From Vibrio penaeicida (GTDB taxonomy: Bacteria > Pseudomonadota > Gammaproteobacteria > Enterobacterales > Vibrionaceae): a stretch of 64,000 bases of DNA. Below the pieces are notes generated by a model. It was not told the origin of the DNA, searched no databases, and saw only the letters and a list, made by a program, of their open reading frames with translations. This document shows, piece after piece, positions 33,901 to 42,899 of the stretch (its first letter is position 1; each line of letters begins with the position of its first letter). A program made the position numbers and the translations under genes. The stretch lies in NCBI RefSeq assembly GCF_030689305.1, contig NZ_JAUYVM010000020.1:39788-103787 (forward strand), read 5' to 3'.

Positions 33901-36325
33901 TGGGGAAGGCGTTCGTAATACTATTCCGTTGACAGGACGGGGAGGGATGAACCATGGCAATGTTCATTGGACAGCTAACTTTGATGAGATTCAGGATTTT
34001 GAGAACGATATTCGCTTTGCATTTGAAGGGCGTGGGTTTATTCCTGATGCGCTATTTGAGGACGTTAAGAACCCTCTAGGTCTTGCCAAATCTGGTATCA
34101 GTACTGACTTAGACAACTTAGCAATTTATGTTTCAAGCTTAACGACATTTAATAAAAGTCCTTATCGAAATGCCGATGGCTCTCTCACCGCTAGTGCTGT
34201 GAATGGTCGCTCTCTGTTTACAAGCAAAGGTTGTGATAGTTGTCATTCGGGAAGTAACTTTACGGATAACAAACGCCATGATGTAGGCACCATTGATGCT
34301 TCTTCAGGCACAGGAATAGGATCATCACTAAACGGCGTTGGGTTTGATACACCAACACTTCTTGGGTTGGTGAATTCAGCGCCATATTTCCATAACGGTA
34401 AAGCGGAAAGTTTAGGTGATGTATTACAAAGTACTGGTGTGCATTACATTGGGAACCAAACGGAACGAAACCATCTTGTCTCGTATTTGTTAGAACTCGA
34501 ATACGAAGGGTTAACCGTTGTTCCTTCAAGCAGTGAAGATTTTGAATACGGCAGTGATTTGCCCATTAAGTCTTCGAGTAATGGATGGGGACCAATTGAA
34601 ATTGATCAAAGTGTAGGCGATCGGGCAAGTAATGACGGAGGCACGTTAAGTATTGGTGGCGTGTCATTTGATAAAGGGTTTGGTACTCACGCTAACTCGG
34701 AAATTGTCTTAGATATATCCGGTAAACCTTATGATCAGTTTAGTAGCTTCATCGGTATAGACGGCGGCGCAGGTTCGTCAGGTTCTGCGATATTTGAAGT
34801 CTGGGTTGATGGTGATCTTAAGTATAGAAGTACTGTCTTAAGAGGCGGTGATCCTATTGAGTTTGTCGTGGTTCCTCTTTCTGTTACAGCAGAAGAAATA
34901 AAGCTGATCACAACGGATGCCGGTGATGGCATAGGGTTTGACCATACTAATTGGGCTGATGTGAAACTGCGTTTGAATACCCCTTCGTATGTTTTCGCGT
35001 CCGATTTAAATGAGGAAAGTGCCACAAATGGGTGGGGTCCCCTAGAGAAAGACATGAGTGTCGGTTGGACAGAGCTAGGAGATGGTGATGTTTTGTCGGT
35101 TGGCGGAACTCGCTATGCCAGAGGGCTCGGAGCACATGCGAACTCATCAATTGTTTATGATATTTCAGAGTACGATTTTGACCAGTTCAACGCTGTCATT
35201 GGTATCGATGATAAGGCTGGTAATCGAGGCAGCGTCGTCTATAAAGTGTTCGTTGATGGCGTATTGAGCTATGAAAGCGGCGTGGTTAGAGGGGATGATG
35301 ATGGTATTCGAATCAGTGTACCACTCGATAACGCTCATAATGAAGTACGCCTTGAAGCAACTGATGCCGGTGATGGCTACAGTTATGATCACGCTAACTG
35401 GGCGGATGCGAAGTTTCGAGTTCGACAGGTAAGGCATGTTTATGCCAGTGACCTTCAAGAGACGGAGTCAACAAACGGTTGGGGACCAGTAGAGAAAGAC
35501 ATGAATATTGGCCAGCAAGCGCAAGGTGATGGCCAACCAATGTACTTAGACGGTGAGTACTTTGCCAAAGGGTTGGGAGCACATGCAACCTCTCGAATAA
35601 CGTACGATCTAACCAGTCAGCCTTTTAGCGCATTTTCAGCAACAGTCGGTGTTGACGATGGTACGGGTAATGCTGGGAGTGTTGTGTTTAAGGTGCTTGT
35701 TGACGGAAATGTAAGGTTTGAAAGTGGGCTAATAAGAGGGAGCGATGAAAGCCAAGAGGTATTTGTTCCACTTAGTGATTCAGATATAAACATAACGCTT
35801 GTCGTGGAAGATGGTGGTGATGGGATTAGCTACGATTGGGCGGACTGGGGTAATGCTAAGTTCCAATTGAGCGACCGGACTTACAGCTACGCAAGTGACC
35901 TAGCTGAAGTGTCTTCTACTAATGGTTGGGGACCTATTGAAAAAGACATGAATGTGGGTCAGAAAGAACAAGGTGATGGTCAGCCAATATCCGTCGGAGG
36001 GAAACAATACCCCAAAGGGCTTGGCTTACATGCAGAATCGGAAGTGGTTTACAGTCTGACGGGTGCAAACTTTGATAGGTTCAGTGCGGTCGTTGGCGTG
36101 GATGATGGTACAGGCTCGGGAGGTTCTGTCATTTTCCAAGTGTTTGTCGATGATGAGTTACGTTACCAAAGTGCACTTCTTACTGGAGTAAGTACACCTG
36201 AGAACGTCGATATCCCTATCAGCCCAGAAAACACTGTTATCCGTTTAGTTTCCGGTTCGGGAGGTGATGGTATTGGTTATGATTGGGCGGATTGGGCCGA
36301 TGCGAAATTCCGTCATGCGCAGTAA
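30902..36325 (+). CDS. Giant exported beta-propeller/dihaem cytochrome/NPCBM protein
   Basis: 1,807-residue protein of unknown function. Order by eye: signal peptide (about 1-36, ending VHAQ); LVIVD-type propeller (about 40-400); Ig-like domain (about 404-505, TTPPQVIRKIPQ); PKD domain (about 510-600, YSWDFGDG); YVTN-type propeller (about 605-950); cytochrome c peroxidase-like region with two haem-c motifs, CASCH (Cys981) and CDSCH (Cys1111); then four NPCBM carbohydrate-binding modules (about 1216-1807), each with NGWGP, KGLGxHA-like and DGxxYDxxxWAD-like signatures. I start at ATG 30902 with ribosome site AAGGACG, which leaves the signal peptide at the N-terminus. It lies downstream of the sugar operon and ends at a strong terminator. 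It needs the Ccm system for haem attachment. A periplasmic or surface carbohydrate oxidase or electron carrier is possible, but this is inference. Confidence 0.85.
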   Translation: MKTQGHLKRLRIVTKHFQKGAVGALLSSFFLNTVHAQGPGLGNPHIATNEVFKQVSSLIDDTTGFIPPDYPGRAHYGLNMLTMINGYAIGVFAPDHGQSPGGWVAIDVSDPRSPVKVNQIYEPDSTSIYRTGDGLRTEDFTEIHSLGLSEGNLIVTHNSRSIEIWDWSDVNNPVRRSKLTFPDIILGGYSNIPWNVFWQAPYLYVARGTSGLSIVDTTDVDNPILVKTIPRSELGGFVVGSVWALGDELHLAGRNSHGGFSILNIEDPVNPALTKVVNNLPYRFYTSCWDGKFANFGARSSANNLVTYDTTTTPMTLVNDQHSGYVNLYCNKQENKLFVGNQNDVAFLDVSNNDNYIELGKGALDAIGSDTDHGQVFPFGNLIYVGNDHGSGNAFMAHSEGSDTTPPQVIRKIPQHDDINVSPTTRIGLALSDSVLMDSVTNLTFKVIPAGSETPIDGTYSVNLGFVHFSPSSPLEDDQIYQVIVKDIEDLTGNPMPEIRYSFSTGDVASHNVNVSIPNTVEVGNYINAVANATSIFGGVLEYSWDFGDGTPPTSFSTVNSISHRYDTAGHWSPIVTVRESGFTSSQNESITAHYPVNEDLPSRSSTIASSANRVFVVNPDNDTVSAVSAVAPFQKLWERAVMQGPKSLATAPNGNIWVVSEKSDTIHVLSASNGSVIDIIRLTHGARPNGIAFTPDGTSALVSLYGSGELIKIEPNTRNVIGRVDIGHSARGIAITSDSNKALVTRFISFQEKADVAEIDVNSMTLVQNISLNKDTVTIDGPDRSRGIANYLNSVTISPDGKYAWLPSNKANIDRGTFKESDTSKGLTFETTVRAIISQIDMASLNEVRDRQLDIDNNAQPKTATFSPLGDYSYVAMEGRSNIEVLDAYTGDAVSQLGGHGLAPNGLIRVGDHLFVHNFLSRSISVWNVKALETVQGDAIHIAEIDVVSTEKLPSRVLAGKRVFHDAANPRMNKDGYLSCASCHADGGSDARNWDFTDRGEGVRNTIPLTGRGGMNHGNVHWTANFDEIQDFENDIRFAFEGRGFIPDALFEDVKNPLGLAKSGISTDLDNLAIYVSSLTTFNKSPYRNADGSLTASAVNGRSLFTSKGCDSCHSGSNFTDNKRHDVGTIDASSGTGIGSSLNGVGFDTPTLLGLVNSAPYFHNGKAESLGDVLQSTGVHYIGNQTERNHLVSYLLELEYEGLTVVPSSSEDFEYGSDLPIKSSSNGWGPIEIDQSVGDRASNDGGTLSIGGVSFDKGFGTHANSEIVLDISGKPYDQFSSFIGIDGGAGSSGSAIFEVWVDGDLKYRSTVLRGGDPIEFVVVPLSVTAEEIKLITTDAGDGIGFDHTNWADVKLRLNTPSYVFASDLNEESATNGWGPLEKDMSVGWTELGDGDVLSVGGTRYARGLGAHANSSIVYDISEYDFDQFNAVIGIDDKAGNRGSVVYKVFVDGVLSYESGVVRGDDDGIRISVPLDNAHNEVRLEATDAGDGYSYDHANWADAKFRVRQVRHVYASDLQETESTNGWGPVEKDMNIGQQAQGDGQPMYLDGEYFAKGLGAHATSRITYDLTSQPFSAFSATVGVDDGTGNAGSVVFKVLVDGNVRFESGLIRGSDESQEVFVPLSDSDINITLVVEDGGDGISYDWADWGNAKFQLSDRTYSYASDLAEVSSTNGWGPIEKDMNVGQKEQGDGQPISVGGKQYPKGLGLHAESEVVYSLTGANFDRFSAVVGVDDGTGSGGSVIFQVFVDDELRYQSALLTGVSTPENVDIPISPENTVIRLVSGSGGDGIGYDWADWADAKFRHAQ
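34549..36319 (+). repeat. Four tandem NPCBM modules (coding repeats of about 435-450 bp)
   Basis: Units start near 34549, 34987, 35436 and 35881. Units 2-4 share the opening ASDL...TNGWGP(L/V/I)EKDM and are closer to each other than to unit 1, which opens with SSNGWGPIEIDQ. This suggests successive internal duplication. Confidence 0.85.
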
Positions 36326-36401
36326 AGATAGGAGTAATACAACCGGAGTACTCGTCTGATTTACACGCTTGGTAGGTGAATTTTGGTAATTAGACGATTT
36401 T

Positions 36402-36429
36402 GGGACCGCAAGGGCGCGGTCCCCTTTTT
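36402..36429 (+). terminator. Terminator after the giant exported protein gene
   Basis: GGGACCGC-AAGGGC-GCGGTCCC followed by CTTTTT. Confidence 0.85.
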
Positions 36430-36480
36430 GTTATGCGAACTAACTTACTTTATTGTGCGAACTAGTTTTTGTTGTGCGAG

Positions 36481-39258
36481 CTAACCGAGCTCCACATCTT
36501 TTGGTCTTAACTGGAATTCTTCCACAGAGCCAATTTCTAATCCTTCATCCAAGCAAGGATCGTCTTGGTGTTCATTACCTTTACTATGCATGATCAAACG
36601 ATTTGCGGTACGAGGTTTCAATACACTGACGACGAAGCGAATCATTTCGCTGCGAGTCAGGGTTTTTAGCTCTTCGAGTACTTTGTCTCTTTGATTGAAT
36701 TGGTGATCTTTGTTACCAATCGCCACCCATAAACGCTGTGCCCGACCTCTTAAATTGTTATCAGGTGTCGCGATTTGGCTCCAAAGCCCTTTCTTGCTGC
36801 TTTGCCATTGGTATTCGTTGAGCTCGAGCAGCACCATGTAAAACGCATTTAAGAATTCATCTATTGCAGAAAGCAAATCAATCGGTGCAGCATTGGGCGA
36901 TTGTACGTACAGCACTAAACCGGGATGACGGTTTAGAGGTAAATTCCCAGTTCCCACCATATAACCAAGCTGTTGCTTCGTCCGAATTTCATGAAAGAAA
37001 GTCGCCGACATCAAATGGTTGGCTAAGGAATACAATGCAATACTTCTTGGATCAATTTCTGGTGATTGGTAGTAAATAACGATCGCAGAATCCGCTTGAT
37101 TACACTGTATTTCACGTTGAAATGTGCCATTGCTTCCTAGCATGACAAGGGGGCGTAGTGACTCTTCGTAGCGTTGGTCTTTTACTCGCAGTGCATTCTT
37201 GATGGTCTCGGCAAGTTCAATCGACTGAGATTGATTCCAGTCGCCATAGACAAACAACTCCACATGTAATTCGTTCAAAATGGTGTCGACAAATTCTGGC
37301 AACTCGTCCATTTCAATGGATTCTAACGCTTCAATTAGCTCCGGATAAGGAGGGTTATTCGGTTGAAGAAGCCCCGTCATCGCATTAAACAACTGAGAAA
37401 CTGGGCGATCTTTTGTGGTGTTTTTCCAATTGCGTAGCATTTGTTGTTTGATGGTATCGAAACGGCTAGAGCGGAAATCTCGGTTTGCGAAACGGGTTAA
37501 AATAACATTGAGTAATTGAGGCTGCTTCTGGCTAAAGCCACTGAGCGTTAATGTTACGCCGCCTTGATGTGCGTACATATTGTATCCCATGCCTGCTATT
37601 TCAGCTTGGTACGTTTCCTTTACTAAAGCGTCGAGAAACAGCTCCACACATAGCCGCGTTTGAACAATTTTTCTTGGGGTAGAAACGGCATGAGGGCTAT
37701 CAATGGCAAGATAGAGCACCCCTTTAGGAACTCTAAAATCTTTCTCTTGAAGGTGCCACAAACGAAAACCGGGGAGATCTTGTATCAACTTGGGTTTGGT
37801 TTCATTACCTTCCAAAGCTTGTGGCGTCAGGTCATAGCAAATGTATGGGTTGACTTCAGGCAGCGTTAGTTCAGGGTTAAGAGCCACCTCTTTCCAGCGA
37901 CTAACTTGCTCGTCTGTAAAGCGCTTCACAGAATAAGGCGTGTCGTACCATTTTGCGACTTGATCACATTCCACGCCTTTGGCGATTAATGTTAATCGCA
38001 TATTATCAACGGTGAAATATTCAGCGACCTTGCCAAGCAATGGCGCATCAAAGTGTGCCATCTTGTAATCACCATAAACCACATCCTCTTCTGGGTAGTG
38101 GTGAAGGTTCATGACCAGATGACTGACTAAATCGAGTGGTCTAGCCGCTTCTTGAAACTGAAATGCCGATTCTAATACGGCTTGTTTTTCTTTATAACGC
38201 CATTCATCAAAACCAGAATCAGTGATTAACTTTATGTAGGCAAATGTGGCTTCAACAATATCATCGACGTGATCTAAGCCTTCTTGAGTTAACGTACAAC
38301 TTACGGAGAACTCGCGGAAATTGCTGCCGCTCATTCCGCCGCCCGCAGCCAATCCATTGACCCAGTCAAGCTCTTTGAGATAGAGCATTAAGCTGCCTTC
38401 TCCTTCATAACCCAACAGGTGGGCAAAATAGGAAAGAGGCTTAGATGCGTAATGCTCGTCCATACAAGGTAAAGTGAAAGCGAGCACTAACTTACGAGAA
38501 TCCTTTTCAGGCTCGACTTGGACATAACACGAAGGTAATTCAGGATTCGTAAGAGGAACCGCCACCTTCTTGCCAAATAAATGGCGGTTTTGAATAGGGG
38601 AGAACAAGTCCTCGACCCAATGTTCTAATTCATCTAGCTCTTGCGGACCGACTATGGCAAGCGTCATCAAATCGGCAGAGTAGTGCGTGCCATAAAATGC
38701 GATGATTTCTTCGCGAATAGAGCTTCCTTCTCTATCTGACAAGGTTTCAACATTACCTACCGAAAATTTGGAAAAAGGATGTTCCGGGTTGATCACTTCT
38801 TTGTGTACTTGAAATAGCCGACGCATATCGTCTTTTAGCTTTAAACGATATTCAGACTCCACTGCCTGACGCTCTTTTTCTAGCGCATCAGGGTTAAATA
38901 GAGGAGCAATGAAGAACTGGCTGAATCGTTTTAAACTGCGCTCAAATGCATTCGGTGACACATCGAAAAAGTAACAAGTGTGTTCAGTTCCCGTCCATGC
39001 GTTATTATTTCCGCCATGCTGGCTAATAAAAGCTTGAAATTCGCCTGTCTTCGGGTATTTTTCTGTGCCCAAAAACAGCATATGCTCAAGATAATGAGCC
39101 AGACCTTCTCTGTCTGAAGGATCGTCGAAATGCCCTATATTGACAGCTAGAGCAGCTGCCGATTTTTGAGCATGTTCATCGCGGACAATGAGAACTCTTA
39201 AGCCGTTGTTTAATTTAATATAACGATATTGGTTACTGTCGTTGGGGCTCAGGTACAC
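36481..39258 (-). CDS. Insulinase-family zinc protease (pitrilysin-like)
   Basis: 925-residue M16 metalloprotease. The inverted zinc motif HYLEH is at His55-Glu58-His59, and the distal glutamate lies in AVESEYRLKLKDDMRR about 75 residues on. The four-domain clam-shell length fits insulysin and protease III. There is no signal peptide, so it should be cytoplasmic, unlike E. coli PtrA, which is exported. It degrades peptides of moderate size. Divergent from sixA over 232 bases that hold no other gene. Confidence 0.9.
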   Translation of the reverse strand: MYLSPNDSNQYRYIKLNNGLRVLIVRDEHAQKSAAALAVNIGHFDDPSDREGLAHYLEHMLFLGTEKYPKTGEFQAFISQHGGNNNAWTGTEHTCYFFDVSPNAFERSLKRFSQFFIAPLFNPDALEKERQAVESEYRLKLKDDMRRLFQVHKEVINPEHPFSKFSVGNVETLSDREGSSIREEIIAFYGTHYSADLMTLAIVGPQELDELEHWVEDLFSPIQNRHLFGKKVAVPLTNPELPSCYVQVEPEKDSRKLVLAFTLPCMDEHYASKPLSYFAHLLGYEGEGSLMLYLKELDWVNGLAAGGGMSGSNFREFSVSCTLTQEGLDHVDDIVEATFAYIKLITDSGFDEWRYKEKQAVLESAFQFQEAARPLDLVSHLVMNLHHYPEEDVVYGDYKMAHFDAPLLGKVAEYFTVDNMRLTLIAKGVECDQVAKWYDTPYSVKRFTDEQVSRWKEVALNPELTLPEVNPYICYDLTPQALEGNETKPKLIQDLPGFRLWHLQEKDFRVPKGVLYLAIDSPHAVSTPRKIVQTRLCVELFLDALVKETYQAEIAGMGYNMYAHQGGVTLTLSGFSQKQPQLLNVILTRFANRDFRSSRFDTIKQQMLRNWKNTTKDRPVSQLFNAMTGLLQPNNPPYPELIEALESIEMDELPEFVDTILNELHVELFVYGDWNQSQSIELAETIKNALRVKDQRYEESLRPLVMLGSNGTFQREIQCNQADSAIVIYYQSPEIDPRSIALYSLANHLMSATFFHEIRTKQQLGYMVGTGNLPLNRHPGLVLYVQSPNAAPIDLLSAIDEFLNAFYMVLLELNEYQWQSSKKGLWSQIATPDNNLRGRAQRLWVAIGNKDHQFNQRDKVLEELKTLTRSEMIRFVVSVLKPRTANRLIMHSKGNEHQDDPCLDEGLEIGSVEEFQLRPKDVELG

Positions 39259-39490
39259 AAGTGTGTCTCCGTTATAGCTATTGATTTAATTATGACTGCC
39301 TAAATGCGTGCTGCAAACCAAAAGCTGTCATTTTTTAATAGATTGTTAACGAAGTCAGAGTCTTTGGGCATTGACTTGATATAATTAAAGAGCAGTCCGG
39401 TTCAATTCATTGATGCGTGCTGCCCCGTAGATCGAAACAAAAACAAAGAAGCCGATAAAAGTGGTTCGGCATACAAACGGGTACAACCGA

Positions 39491-39955
39491 ATGAAAATAT
39501 TTATTATGCGTCACGGAGAGGCAGAAACGTTTGCCAACAGTGATGCTGAAAGAGCCCTGACTTCTCGTGGAGTCAATCAATCTGTTTTGGTCGCCAAGGC
39601 TTGTGCCGAGCAGGGTGAAGCAGAATTTAGTAAAGTCTTGGTTAGCCCTTATTTGCGTGCTCAGCAAACATGGAGCGCCATCAAACAATATCTAACCACA
39701 TCCGATCAAGAAACGAGCGACGACATTACGCCTTATGGCAAGTCAGATGACGTCTTCGAGTACATTTGCGCTGCCGCACAAGTGCAAAATCTTGAATCCG
39801 TTTTGTTAGTGTCACATTTACCGCTCGTGGGTTACCTGACGTCGGAGTTTGTGTCTGACTTGGCACCACCTATGTTCCCAACATCAGGTTTGGTGTGCAT
39901 CGATTTTGATCTAGAAAAGAGAAAGGGTGAAATGCTTTGGCATATTCACCCTTAA
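39491..39955 (+). CDS. sixA: Phosphohistidine phosphatase SixA
   Basis: 154-residue histidine phosphatase that removes phosphate from histidine in phosphotransfer proteins such as ArcB or the nitrogen PTS. The catalytic RHG (residues 7-9) opens the protein, and the second histidine is in LLVSHLPLVG. I use the ATG at 39491, which places MKIFIMRHGEAE at the N-terminus as in the family, and drop a ten-residue extension. Convergent with smrB. Confidence 0.93.
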   Translation: MKIFIMRHGEAETFANSDAERALTSRGVNQSVLVAKACAEQGEAEFSKVLVSPYLRAQQTWSAIKQYLTTSDQETSDDITPYGKSDDVFEYICAAAQVQNLESVLLVSHLPLVGYLTSEFVSDLAPPMFPTSGLVCIDFDLEKRKGEMLWHIHP

Positions 39956-39999
39956 AATCATTTTGTTGAAGCGATTTAACTTGAGCTCGGGATAAGCGA

Positions 40000-40530
40000 T
40001 TATTTATCCGGAATACTGAGTAAGACTAACAGTGCGCCGTCGCCGCCAAACTCTAATGGAGCTTGGTGGTAGGCCATAACGTCTGGGTGTTGTGCCAGCC
40101 AGACAGGCACTTTTTGTTTCAATATATGCTTACCGATTCCGTGCATCACGCAAGCACAATGTACGCTTTCTTTTATGCAATGAGAAATCATCGCCCCCAA
40201 TTCGCGTTTGGCTTCTTGTTGCGTCATACCATGCATATCCAAATACACATCAGGTACATAGACACCGCGTCGCAATCTCTTTACCTCAAATTTTGATACA
40301 TCAGAACGTGCGTAACGAGTCGGTCCGTCTTCGTCTAGGTGAGGGATAAACTCATCCGAGAAGAAAAATTCATTGTCGGATGCTTCTCGCTTTATTCTTA
40401 CGGCTTCTTTCTGTTTTGAGTTTCTGTTTGGCTGCTGGACTATGGTATCCTGTTGCAACTTTTTTACGCCCTTTACTGCGTCTCGAAACAGGTCAAAGCC
40501 GTCATCCTTATCGTTGTCGTTCTGGCTCAT
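40000..40530 (-). CDS. smrB: Ribosome rescue endonuclease SmrB
   Basis: 176-residue Smr-domain protein that cuts mRNA between collided ribosomes. The C-terminal Smr domain carries LDMHGMTQQEAKRELG and HGIGKHILKQKVPVWL, the two hallmark motifs. The N-terminal half is charged and linker-like. I start at the ATG at 40530, giving the usual MSQNDNDKDDGFDLF opening; longer frames have no family character. Divergent from prmB, the common Vibrio and enteric arrangement. Confidence 0.93.
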   Translation of the reverse strand: MSQNDNDKDDGFDLFRDAVKGVKKLQQDTIVQQPNRNSKQKEAVRIKREASDNEFFFSDEFIPHLDEDGPTRYARSDVSKFEVKRLRRGVYVPDVYLDMHGMTQQEAKRELGAMISHCIKESVHCACVMHGIGKHILKQKVPVWLAQHPDVMAYHQAPLEFGGDGALLVLLSIPDK

Positions 40531-40584
40531 GAGATTCTTAAAAATTTGAAATATGCAGTATTGTAGCGCTTTTCGGAGGCAAAT

Positions 40585-41517
40585 TTGGATAAGATTTTTG
40601 TAGATGAAGCGGTTTCTGAACTTCATTCGCTTCAAGATATGATTCGTTGGACAGTCAGTCGCTTTAACGCCGCCGGTCTTTTTTATGGTCACGGCACTGA
40701 TAACGCTTGGGATGAAGCGGTTCAACTGATATTACCGACACTCTACTTACCAATCGATGTGCCTTCTCATGTACTGAATTCCCGTTTAACCAGCAGCGAA
40801 CGATTGCGTATTGTTGAGCGAGTGGTAAAACGCATTAATGATCGAACACCAACTGCTTATTTAACCAATAAAGCTTGGTTCTGCGGGTTGGAGTTCTTTG
40901 TTGATGAGCGTGTATTGGTGCCTCGTTCTCCTATTGGTGAGTTGGTTGAAGCTCAGTTCCAACCATGGTTGGTGGAAGAGCCAACACGCATTATGGATTT
41001 GTGCACGGGTAGCGGGTGCATTGCGATTGCTTGTGCTCATGCATTCCCTGATGCGGAAGTGGATGCGATTGATATCTCTTCTGATGCGTTAGAAGTCGCA
41101 GAGCAAAATGTTCAAGACCATGGAATGGAGCAGCAGGTTTTCCCAATCCGCTCTGACTTGTTCCGTGACCTGCCAAAAGACAAATACAACCTCATTGTTT
41201 CGAATCCTCCTTATGTGGATGAAGAAGACATGAATAGCTTGCCTGAAGAGTTTACCCACGAACCGGAGCTTGGCTTGGCAGCAGGAACGGATGGGTTGAA
41301 GTTGGTTCGCCGGATTCTAGCGAATGCACCAGATTACCTAACCGACGACGGCATTCTGATTTGTGAAGTTGGTAATTCCATGATTCACATGATAAACCAG
41401 TACCCAGATATGCCATTCACATGGATTGATTTTGAAAATGGTGGTCATGGCGTATTTATGATCACCCGAGCGCAAATGCTAGAGCATGCACAAGAGTTCG
41501 CTATCTATAAAGATTAG
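40585..41517 (+). CDS. prmB: Ribosomal protein L3 glutamine methyltransferase PrmB
   Basis: 310-residue SAM-dependent methyltransferase that modifies a glutamine in ribosomal protein L3. It shows the SAM-binding motif MDLCTGSGCIAIACAHAFP and the NPPY motif (VSNPPYVDEEDM) that holds the target amide. The start is TTG at 40585, supported by a ribosome site (CGGAGG) and by MDKIFVDEAVSEL matching the family N-terminus. It ends at a strong terminator before aroC. Confidence 0.94.
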   Translation: MDKIFVDEAVSELHSLQDMIRWTVSRFNAAGLFYGHGTDNAWDEAVQLILPTLYLPIDVPSHVLNSRLTSSERLRIVERVVKRINDRTPTAYLTNKAWFCGLEFFVDERVLVPRSPIGELVEAQFQPWLVEEPTRIMDLCTGSGCIAIACAHAFPDAEVDAIDISSDALEVAEQNVQDHGMEQQVFPIRSDLFRDLPKDKYNLIVSNPPYVDEEDMNSLPEEFTHEPELGLAAGTDGLKLVRRILANAPDYLTDDGILICEVGNSMIHMINQYPDMPFTWIDFENGGHGVFMITRAQMLEHAQEFAIYKD

Positions 41518-41550
41518 TCGCAGCGGTTAACATATTGACTTAATGTGAAA

Positions 41551-41579
41551 AACGCCAGTTTGATACTGGCGTTTTTTTT
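41551..41579 (+). terminator. Terminator of prmB
   Basis: AACGCCAGT-TTGAT-ACTGGCGTT followed by eight T in total. Confidence 0.9.
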
Positions 41580-41714
41580 ATTTTTTCTAACAAGGGGTTT
41601 ACAACGCCTGCCTATAAAGCGACTATGAAATCACGAAAAATGACAGGTTTGAACGAAAGACAGGGATGAAGCCTTTAAAAAGAGGTGAAATGTCTTTCAA
41701 AACAGAGGAAGTAA

Positions 41715-42800
41715 ATGGCAGGAAACAGCATTGGACAACATTTTCGTGTAACGACATTCGGTGAAAGCCATGGTTTGGCACTGGGTTGTGTCATTGACGG
41801 ATGCCCTCCGGGTCTAGAGCTAAGTGAAGCCGACCTGCAGGTGGATTTAGATCGTCGCCGTCCTGGTACGTCTCGCTATACCACGCAAAGACGTGAACCG
41901 GATGAAGTGAAAATTTTGTCGGGCGTATTTGAAGGTCAAACAACGGGCACATCCATTGGCTTGTTGATTGAAAATACTGACCAGCGCTCAAAAGATTACT
42001 CCGAAATCAAAGACAAGTTCCGTCCGGGCCACGCCGACTATACTTACCACCAAAAGTACGGTGTTCGCGATTACAGAGGCGGAGGTCGTTCCTCCGCTCG
42101 TGAAACTGCAATGCGCGTTGCGGCGGGTGCTGTGGCTAAAAAGTACCTTAAGAAAGAGTTTGGTGTTGAAGTCCGTGCGTACCTTTCTCAAATGGGTGAT
42201 GTGAAGATCGATAAGGTTGATTGGAACGAAATTGAAAACAATCCTTTCTTCTGCCCTGACATCGATAAGATTGAAGAATTTGATCAATTGATCCGTGACC
42301 TTAAGAAAGAGGGCGACTCAATTGGTGCTAAGATCCAAGTGGTTGCAACGCAAGTGCCTGTTGGGTTAGGTGAGCCAATATTTGACCGCTTAGACGCCGA
42401 TATCGCTCATGCATTGATGAGCATTAACGCCGTGAAGGGTGTTGAAATTGGTGATGGGTTCGATGTAGTAAACCAGAAAGGCAGCGAACACCGTGATCCA
42501 CTCACACCGGAAGGGTTCTCCAGTAATCATGCTGGTGGCATTTTAGGTGGGATTTCGACAGGGCAAGATGTGGTTGCGAATATTGCACTTAAGCCGACAT
42601 CAAGCATTACCGTTCCGGGCGAAACCATTACTCGGAAAGGTGAGCCTACTCAACTGATTACTAAGGGACGTCATGACCCTTGTGTTGGTATCCGTGCCGT
42701 ACCTATTGCAGAAGCTATGCTAGCCATCGTTTTGCTGGATCATTTGCTTCGTCATCGTGGACAAAACCACGGGGTGACAACGGAAACGCCTCAGATTTAA
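41715..42800 (+). CDS. aroC: Chorismate synthase AroC
   Basis: Last enzyme of the shikimate pathway, converting EPSP to chorismate with reduced FMN. The 361-residue protein shows all signatures: GESHGLALGCVIDGCPPG near the N-terminus, RPGHADYTYHQKYGVRDYRGGGRSSARET, and the C-terminal RHDPCVGIRAVPIAEAM. Ribosome site AGAGGAAG precedes the ATG. It ends at a terminator. In the usual order it is followed by the epmC/yfcL block, here separated by an inserted LysR/SDR pair and a membrane protein gene. Confidence 0.97.
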   Translation: MAGNSIGQHFRVTTFGESHGLALGCVIDGCPPGLELSEADLQVDLDRRRPGTSRYTTQRREPDEVKILSGVFEGQTTGTSIGLLIENTDQRSKDYSEIKDKFRPGHADYTYHQKYGVRDYRGGGRSSARETAMRVAAGAVAKKYLKKEFGVEVRAYLSQMGDVKIDKVDWNEIENNPFFCPDIDKIEEFDQLIRDLKKEGDSIGAKIQVVATQVPVGLGEPIFDRLDADIAHALMSINAVKGVEIGDGFDVVNQKGSEHRDPLTPEGFSSNHAGGILGGISTGQDVVANIALKPTSSITVPGETITRKGEPTQLITKGRHDPCVGIRAVPIAEAMLAIVLLDHLLRHRGQNHGVTTETPQI

Positions 42801-42862
42801 CCGCGAAAGGTCAACAGACCCTAGTAGTGACCTAGTCTATATAGGTTGATATTTGATTAGTT

Positions 42863-42887
42863 AAAGCGCTCTGATGAGCGCTTTTTT
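42863..42887. terminator. Terminator of aroC
   Basis: AAAGCGCTC-TGAT-GAGCGCTTT with a T-run. The A-run on the left lets it also serve the convergent LysR gene, which ends at 42900. Confidence 0.85.
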
Positions 42888-42899
42888 ATTGTCTGAATT

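Noticed and set aside
33842..34246. Link between the two haem motifs here and the ccm operon at the window start
   Set aside because: The ccm operon is backbone and 24 kb away; the only connection is that any c-type cytochrome needs it.
30918..36325. Idea that the giant exported protein is two genes joined by a frameshift
   Set aside because: The frame is continuous and domains follow each other in a sensible order with linkers; there is no sign of a shift.
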